Source of the DNA: JBMDXB01 sp048594975
GTDB lineage: Bacteria; Acidobacteriota; Vicinamibacteria; Vicinamibacterales; 2-12-FULL-66-21
Length of the DNA stretch: 64,000 bases
Reading direction: 5' to 3'
NCBI GenBank assembly: GCA_048594975.1
Contig: JBMDXQ010000124.1
Coordinates: forward strand, 12,241-76,240
In this document: one piece after another, positions 59,386 through 64,000 of the stretch
How positions within the stretch are numbered: the stretch's first letter is position 1
How the letters are laid out: each line of letters starts with the position of its first letter
Position numbers and translations under genes: made by a program
The notes under the pieces: generated by a model
Seen by the model: only the letters and a program-made list of their open reading frames with translations
What the model was told of the DNA's origin: nothing
Databases searched by the model: none

Positions 59386-59819
59386 CCCGCCGCCGGCGCG
59401 CGCGCACGACTGCGCGGGTGCAACGCAGGCAGGCCGCACCGCGGCGACGCGCCCGCCGTATTCGTTCCACGGCGGCCGCCGTCGCACCCGCCGTCGAGAT
59501 CCGGCAAATCGATTCGCTGCGCACAGAACTGCAGCGCATCGGCGCGGGCCACCGGCCGCCGCGCTGGAACGCGAACCCCGACGACGTGCGGCGCTCGGTG
59601 GTGAAACTCGTGCTGACGCTGGTCGAGTTCGTGCGGCAGCTACTGGAGCGGCAGGCGATCCGGCGGGTCGACGCCGGGACGCTCTCCGAGGAACAGACCG
59701 AGGCGATCGGTCTCGCCTTGATGCGGCTGGAGGAGACGATTTGCGACCTGGGCGCGCAGTTCGACATCTCCCCGGAGGACCTGAACCTGGATCTCGGGCC
59801 GATTGGGAGGCTGGTGTGA
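59382..59819 (+). CDS. gvpK: Gas vesicle protein GvpK
   Basis: 145 residues. The GvpK domain starts near residue 60: RWNANPDDVRRSVVKLVLTL, LERQAIRRVDAGTLSEEQTE and the conserved ending FDISPEDLNLDLGPIGRLV. The first 38 residues are a strongly basic tail (MTRRRRARTTARVQRRQAAP). GvpK is an accessory protein found in most gas-vesicle clusters. Last gene of the cluster. Confidence 0.94.
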   Translation: MTRRRRARTTARVQRRQAAPRRRARRIRSTAAAVAPAVEIRQIDSLRTELQRIGAGHRPPRWNANPDDVRRSVVKLVLTLVEFVRQLLERQAIRRVDAGTLSEEQTEAIGLALMRLEETICDLGAQFDISPEDLNLDLGPIGRLV

Positions 59820-59835
59820 GCCGTTCGCGGCTCAC
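59816..59835. terminator. Symmetrical hairpin spanning two convergent stop codons
   Basis: GTGAGCCG-TTCG-CGGCTCAC, a perfect 8-bp stem with a four-base loop. It contains the gvpK stop (59817-59819) and the stop of the minus-strand gene (59832-59834). No T-tract. Confidence 0.5.
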
Positions 59836-60857
59836 CCTGCGGGGAACGCGTAGCACCCCGGCGTGACCAGCGCACGAGTGCCGGCGAAGAACAGGCTGAC
59901 GGGCGAGATGATCCCGGCGGCGCGGAACTGCACGATCCGCCGCTTGTCGCCGGCGCGGTCGTAGATGTAGGTGTACGGCACCGCGAGCGAGATCCAGAGG
60001 TTGCCGGCGCGATCGAGCGCGGCCGTCCGTACCGAGGGGGGCACGATCGCGGCTTCCCGCTCCGAGGCGCGCCGCTCCCGCCACGTCGTGGGGAGCGATC
60101 GCAGGAGCTGATCGACCTGCACGCCTTCCACGTGCCGCTCGAACAGCAGCGTGCCCGCCGCGTCGTACTTCCGGAAAACCGGAACGCCGGCGAGAAAGAC
60201 GAAGTAGAACCCGCCTTCGCGGTCGGCGATGGGCAGCCCGACATTGAGCGCGGTGTGCAGCTCGGCGTCAGCCTCGTGTCCCGTGCGCCGGAGCTCACCG
60301 AAGCTGCGCCGGGCGCGCCCGTCCGTGCCGTACTCGGTCACGAGCGCGCCGGTCTCGGGCTGGCTGATGAAGATCGCCGAGCCGGTGTATTCGAGCGACC
60401 CGACACCGTTGAGGACGGTCCCGGCGATGACGAGGCGCGGGCCGCGGCGCTTCCCGAGCAGGAACCCGCCGAGGCCGGACCCGGCGGCGGAGAAGATCTG
60501 GAGGCGCTCCTCGCCACCGGGCGCGTCGGCGAGGACGAAGGTATTGTCCGGCGCGAAATCGAAGGCGGTGGGCTGAAGCACGCGCCCGGTCTCGGTTCCG
60601 ATCTGGATGATCTTCCGTGGCGCCTCCGCGCCCGGCGTGTAGGCGAAGACCGAGTGGGAGCGGCGGTCGAACACGTAGTAGTCGCCGCCGGGCGCCTGCT
60701 GGAAGTCGACGGGCTCCTCGAAACGGCCGGTGACGTGCGCCGGCAGCGCAGCGACGGGGCGGAGTGTCTCAGGATCGAGAGGGCGAGGAGATGAGGTGGT
60801 AAGTGGTGAGTGGTGAGTCGTGAGGAGAAACGCAAACGCCGCGGCGACCCGTATCAT
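59832..60857 (-). CDS. Exported beta-propeller (NHL/6-bladed) protein
   Basis: 341 residues from ATG 60857 (an in-frame GTG lies one codon upstream). N-terminal signal-like segment (MIRVAAAFAFLLTTHHSP) followed by blade-like repeats: DFQQAPGGDYYVFDRRSHSV, AFDFAPDNTFVLADAPGGEE, GGFYFVFLAGVPVFRKYDAA and ALDRAGNLWISLAVPYTYIY. This is the form of NHL or 6-bladed propellers that bind ligands or proteins. The LLTTHHSPLTTSS stretch of the signal region is encoded by repeat R9. Confidence 0.75.
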   Translation of the reverse strand: MIRVAAAFAFLLTTHHSPLTTSSPRPLDPETLRPVAALPAHVTGRFEEPVDFQQAPGGDYYVFDRRSHSVFAYTPGAEAPRKIIQIGTETGRVLQPTAFDFAPDNTFVLADAPGGEERLQIFSAAGSGLGGFLLGKRRGPRLVIAGTVLNGVGSLEYTGSAIFISQPETGALVTEYGTDGRARRSFGELRRTGHEADAELHTALNVGLPIADREGGFYFVFLAGVPVFRKYDAAGTLLFERHVEGVQVDQLLRSLPTTWRERRASEREAAIVPPSVRTAALDRAGNLWISLAVPYTYIYDRAGDKRRIVQFRAAGIISPVSLFFAGTRALVTPGCYAFPAG

Positions 60858-60906
60858 CACCCCTTACCAACTGCTCCTTACACTGACCCCTTACCCAGTG
60901 ATCCCT
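60791..60906. repeat. Heptad-periodic inverted-repeat element R9 (TGAGTGG/CCTTACC units)
   Basis: Left arm 60791-60830: GAGGTGG, TAAGTGG, TGAGTGG, TGAGTCG, TGAGGAG. Right arm 60854-60906: CCTTACC, AACTGCT, CCTTACA, CTGACCC, CTTACCC. The left arm lies inside the propeller gene's signal-peptide region. Confidence 0.8.
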
Positions 60907-60912
60907 CCGGCG

Positions 60913-63024
60913 TCAGTACCTCGCCGTGTCCTTGATGGCCTCGAGTACGTCCGAGGCCTGCGGCAGGATCTCTTCCTCGAGATCGGGAGCGTAGGCGACG
61001 GGCGTATCCAGCGCGGCCACGCGGCGGACGGGCGCGTCGAGGAACTCGAACAGGTCTTCGGCGGCGCGGGCGGCCAGCTCCGCGCCGAAGCCGCAGGTGA
61101 GCTGGTCCTCGTGGGCGACGACCAGCCGGCTCGTCTGGCGTACCGCCGACGCGATCGCCTCCCAGTCGAAGGGCATGATCGTGCGCAGATCGATCACCAT
61201 CACCGAGATCCCGTCCTTCTCGGCCTGCTGCGCCGCGAGCAGCGAGCGCTGCACGAGGGCGCCCCAGGTGACGATCACGACATCGGTGCCCTCGCGCCTG
61301 ATCGCCGCCTTGCCGAAGGGCACCATGTGCTCCGGCCCCGGGTAGGCGCCCTTGTTGTAGGTCTGGCGATAGAGGTGCTTGTGCTCCAGGAACAGGACCG
61401 GGTCGTCACAGCGGATCGCGGTGCGGAGAAGCCCGGCGGCATCCTGCGCATTGGACGGGAACGCGATGCGGATGCCGGGGCAGTGCGCGAAGATGCTCTC
61501 GCCCGACTGGCTGTGGTACGGCGCGCCGCCGCGCAGATAGCCGCCGATCGCGGTGCGCACCACCATCGGGCAGGAGAACGCGTTGTTCGAGCGGTAACGC
61601 AGCATCGACATCTCGTCGCGCAGCTGCATCATCGCCGGCCAGATGTAGTCGAAGAACTGGATCTCGACGACCGGCTTCAGGCCGCGCGTGGCCATGCCGA
61701 CCGCGCGGCCGATGATGTTGGCTTCAGCCAGCGGCGAGTTGAAGACGCGTTCGCCGCCGAACGCCCGCTGCAGCCCGTGCGTGACCTTGAACACGCCGCC
61801 CTTGCCGGGCACGCACTCGAGCGCCGCGGGCCGGCTGCAGTCCGCGACGTCCTCGCCGAAGACGACGATGCGCGGGTTGCGCGCCATCTCGTCCTTGAGC
61901 GTGCGGTTGATGGCCGCCACCATCGTGTCGGGCTTTCCCTCCGGCGCAGGCCCGGTGCTGAAGGCCTCGCCGGTCGGATCCACGTCCGGCGAGAACACGT
62001 ACAGCGTGGCGGTATCGCGCGCCGGTTTCTCCGACTTGATCGCTCTCTCCGCGGCATCGGCGACCTCGCGATCGACCTCCCCGGCAATGCGTTCGAGTTC
62101 GGCCTCGGTCGCGAGGCCCTGCGAGGTGAGGAAGGCCGACATGCGGACCAGCGGATCGCGCTTCGCTTCCGCCGCGCGCTCCTCCGGCGTCTTGTACAGC
62201 TTCTCGTCGTCCGACAGCGAATGCGAGTACGGGCGGACGACGCGGGCGTGCAGGAACGCGGGGCCGCTCCCGGCGCGCGCGTAGGCCACCGCCTCGCGCG
62301 CCGCGCGGTAGCTCTCGAGGAAATCGGTGCCGTCGATGCTCTGCACGAAGAGGCCGGGGAACGACGCGACCAGCCGGGAGATATCGCCGCCGGCGGTCTG
62401 CACGTCGACGGGCACCGAGATCGCGTAACCGTTGTCCTCGACGAGGTAGACGACCGGCAGGCGTCCCAGGCAGGCGGAGTTCAACGATTCCCAGAACTCC
62501 CCCTCGCTCGTCGTACCGTCGCCGACCGACACGTACGTGACCTCGTCGGAAACGCCGAGCAGCCGGCCCGCTTCCGCGCAGCCGATTGCCTGCAGGCACT
62601 GCGTGCCCGTGGGGCTGGACTGCGAGACGATGTTGAGGCGCTTGTGGCCCCAGTGGGAGGGCATCTGCCGGCCGCCGGATGCGGGATCGTCCTTTGCCGC
62701 CACCGCGCTCTGCAGCATTTCGAGCGGCGTGACGCCGAGGGTCAGGCAGAGCGCGCGGTCGCGATAGTACGGGTAGAACCAGTCGTGGGCGGGGCGCAGC
62801 GCCATGCCCGCGGCAACGAGCGCCGCTTCGTGGCCGGCGCCGCTGATCTGGAAGAAGATCAGGCTCTGGTTCTTGAGCTGAATCTCCTTGTCGTCCAGCC
62901 GGCGCGACAGCAGCATCGTCCGGTACGCGTGCAGGAGCTCCTTGCGGCCGAGGCCTTCGTGGCGCGTCCCGCCGCTGCGCTCCACCCTGGCGTTCTTGCC
63001 GTTGCCGACGGCGGTCCCTTTCAT
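60913..63024 (-). CDS. Fused alpha-beta E1 of a 2-oxoacid (branched-chain type) dehydrogenase
   Basis: 703 residues. Alpha part about 1-340: SRRLDDKEIQLKNQ, the ThDP motif VSVGDGTTSEGEFWESLN to DNGYAIS, and phosphorylation-loop-like YSHSLSDDEKLY. Beta part about 365-700: VFGEDVADCSRPAALE, FNSPLAEANIIGRAVGMATR, GAPYHSQSGESIFAHCPGI and VIDLRTIMPFD. The fused order resembles branched-chain 2-oxoacid dehydrogenase E1 rather than homodimeric AceE. E2 and E3 genes are not in the window. ATG 63024; the longer frame upstream crosses the promoter region. Confidence 0.9.
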   Translation of the reverse strand: MKGTAVGNGKNARVERSGGTRHEGLGRKELLHAYRTMLLSRRLDDKEIQLKNQSLIFFQISGAGHEAALVAAGMALRPAHDWFYPYYRDRALCLTLGVTPLEMLQSAVAAKDDPASGGRQMPSHWGHKRLNIVSQSSPTGTQCLQAIGCAEAGRLLGVSDEVTYVSVGDGTTSEGEFWESLNSACLGRLPVVYLVEDNGYAISVPVDVQTAGGDISRLVASFPGLFVQSIDGTDFLESYRAAREAVAYARAGSGPAFLHARVVRPYSHSLSDDEKLYKTPEERAAEAKRDPLVRMSAFLTSQGLATEAELERIAGEVDREVADAAERAIKSEKPARDTATLYVFSPDVDPTGEAFSTGPAPEGKPDTMVAAINRTLKDEMARNPRIVVFGEDVADCSRPAALECVPGKGGVFKVTHGLQRAFGGERVFNSPLAEANIIGRAVGMATRGLKPVVEIQFFDYIWPAMMQLRDEMSMLRYRSNNAFSCPMVVRTAIGGYLRGGAPYHSQSGESIFAHCPGIRIAFPSNAQDAAGLLRTAIRCDDPVLFLEHKHLYRQTYNKGAYPGPEHMVPFGKAAIRREGTDVVIVTWGALVQRSLLAAQQAEKDGISVMVIDLRTIMPFDWEAIASAVRQTSRLVVAHEDQLTCGFGAELAARAAEDLFEFLDAPVRRVAALDTPVAYAPDLEEEILPQASDVLEAIKDTARY

Positions 63025-63073
63025 GCGACGTGGATACCTTTCGAGGGAAGACCGGTTCCGGGCAAAACAGCGC

Positions 63074-63104
63074 ATTATAACATTCGGTTCCGGGGCTATA
63101 TAAT
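63074..63104. promoter_or_regulatory. Divergent consensus -10 boxes between E1 and cupin genes
   Basis: TATAAT on the minus strand (63079-63074, toward the E1 gene) and TATAAT on the plus strand (63099-63104, toward the cupin gene). Such AT-rich hexamers are rare here. -35 elements are not convincing. Confidence 0.5.
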
Positions 63105-63138
63105 CGCCCGCCGCCCCTCTCCACGAAAGGCCGAGACC

Positions 63139-63522
63139 GTGAGCACACAGACCGTCAGGCTGCACCGCTGGGACGAAATCGAGCTCGAGAAGGTCACCGA
63201 GATGATCTCCCGGAAGATCGTCACCGGCGAGCGCGAGATGCTCGCGCAGATCTATCTGAAGAAAGGCGCGCTCGTTCCCATGCACTCGCACGAGAGCGAG
63301 CAGATGACCTACGTCCTCCAGGGCGCGATGAAGTTCCTGATCGGCGGGGAAGAGATCATGCTCCGCGAAGGGGAAGTGCTGCACATCCCGTCGTGGGTCG
63401 AGCACCAGGCGGAAGCGCTCGACGACACCTTCGAGCTCGATCTGTTCAGCCCGATCCGCCAGGACTGGCTGGACAAGACCGACACCTACTTCCACCGCAA
63501 GGTCGGGCGCGAGAGCGAGTAG
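63139..63522 (+). CDS. Small cupin-domain protein
   Basis: 127 residues, GTG start. Single cupin barrel: PMHSHESEQMTYVLQGAMKF (metal ligands His, His and Glu/Gln) and GEVLHIPSWVEHQAEALDD with the last His. No second domain. Similar small cupins are metal-binding sensors or isomerases; the function here is unknown. It starts 115 bases from the divergent E1 gene and ends 2 bases before the SDR gene. Confidence 0.85.
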   Translation: MSTQTVRLHRWDEIELEKVTEMISRKIVTGEREMLAQIYLKKGALVPMHSHESEQMTYVLQGAMKFLIGGEEIMLREGEVLHIPSWVEHQAEALDDTFELDLFSPIRQDWLDKTDTYFHRKVGRESE

Positions 63523-63524
63523 CC

Positions 63525-64000
63525 GTGGAGCTCGGGCTGCGGGACAAGTGCGCCATCGTGTGCGCGGCCAGCAAGGGGCTCGGCCGCGCCGCGGCCGCGT
63601 CGCTCGCCCGCGAAGGGGCGCGCGTCGCGATCTGCGGCCGGACGGCGGAGCCGCTGCGGGCCGCCGCCGCCGAGATCCGCGCCGCCACCGGCGCCGACAT
63701 CGTCCCGATCGTCGCGGACGTGTCGCGCGGCGCGGACGTGGAGCGGCTCGTGGCCGAGACCGCGCGCGCGCTGGGCGCGATCGACATCCTGGTGACGAAC
63801 ACGGGCGGACCGAAGTCCGCGCTGTTCGAGACGCTCGGCGACGACGAGTGGTCCGCGGCGATCGACTCGCTCCTGATGAGCGTCGTCCGGCTCGCGCGCG
63901 GCGTGATCCCGCACATGCGCGCGCGCGGCGGCGGACGGATGATCTTCGTGACGTCCGTGTCCGTGAAACAGCCGATCGAGGCGCTCGCGCTGTCGAACGC
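63525..64000 (+). CDS. Short-chain dehydrogenase/reductase, 3' end missing
   Basis: The first 158 residues are visible, starting at GTG 63525. Rossmann segment IVCAASKGLGRAAAASLARE (the first Gly of TGxxxGxG replaced), DIVPIVADVSRGADVERLV and ILVTNTGGPKSALFETLGDD, where NTGG replaces the usual NNAG. These substitutions are typical of the FabG-like group annotated as 3-oxoacyl-ACP reductase homologues. The catalytic Tyr/Lys lies beyond the right edge; the conserved Ser region (MIFVTSVSVKQP) is just present. Confidence 0.88.
   Translation, partial: MELGLRDKCAIVCAASKGLGRAAAASLAREGARVAICGRTAEPLRAAAAEIRAATGADIVPIVADVSRGADVERLVAETARALGAIDILVTNTGGPKSALFETLGDDEWSAAIDSLLMSVVRLARGVIPHMRARGGGRMIFVTSVSVKQPIEALALSN

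Noticed and set aside
1..64000. tRNA, rRNA, riboswitch, insertion sequence or prophage genes
   Set aside because: No sequence resembling these was recognised by eye; a covariance-model search would be decisive.

Overview
The window is a contiguous, high-GC, gene-dense bacterial chromosome segment with about 54 protein genes, no rRNA or tRNA that I can recognise, no insertion sequence and no CRISPR array. Two adjacent secreted VWFA proteins of the type known as the VWFA-related Acidobacterial domain, together with the GC content, the membrane-protein repertoire and the intergenic repeats, suggest an acidobacterium, possibly of the Vicinamibacteria. This is inference; no marker gene here settles it.

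Layout. 1-8.4 kb: isoprenoid genes dxr (cut by the left edge) and ispG around rseP, a DUF1028 protein, a MATE exporter and secreted hypotheticals. 8.5-17.7 kb, minus strand: a tetrapyrrole run (VWFA, VWFA, HemX/CcsA-like, hemA, hemC, cobA-hemD fusion, hemB, hemL). 17.8-27.4 kb, plus strand: respiratory complex I genes nuoA-C-D-H-J-K-L-M-N, without nuoB, E, F, G or I. 27.5-29.6 kb: a partial ATP synthase locus (atpZ, an AtpI-like protein, atpB, atpE). 29.7-41 kb: EamA exporter, fatty-acid desaturase, dynamin-like GTPase, a giant duplicated CPBP membrane protease, a methyltransferase, an HD hydrolase, a tRNA-editing deacylase and typA. 41.2-50 kb: ECF sigma, zinc-finger anti-sigma and HEAT protein running into a Rieske / cytochrome b-diheme c complex, then zwf, opcA and an acyl-CoA ligase with stop/start overlaps. 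50.1-59.8 kb: CBS protein and a gas-vesicle cluster. 59.8-64 kb: beta-propeller protein, fused 2-oxoacid dehydrogenase E1, cupin and the start of an SDR.

The gas-vesicle cluster is the most notable locus. It holds gvpJ, gvpA, a PAS/GAF histidine kinase, a single-domain receiver, three gvpF/L paralogues, gvpG, a tandem ArsA/Get3-type ATPase, a gvpS/M-like gene and gvpK. No gvpN is present in the window. Four of the Gvp proteins carry long arginine-rich N-terminal tails. The linker joining the two ArsA halves is encoded by two REP-like hairpins inserted in frame.

A second theme is a set of nine intergenic elements built from degenerate 7-bp units, usually arranged as two inverted arms. At least four unit types occur. 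They resemble in principle the heptanucleotide STRR repeats of cyanobacteria and sit directly at gene ends or starts, in two cases contributing codons to the neighbouring protein.
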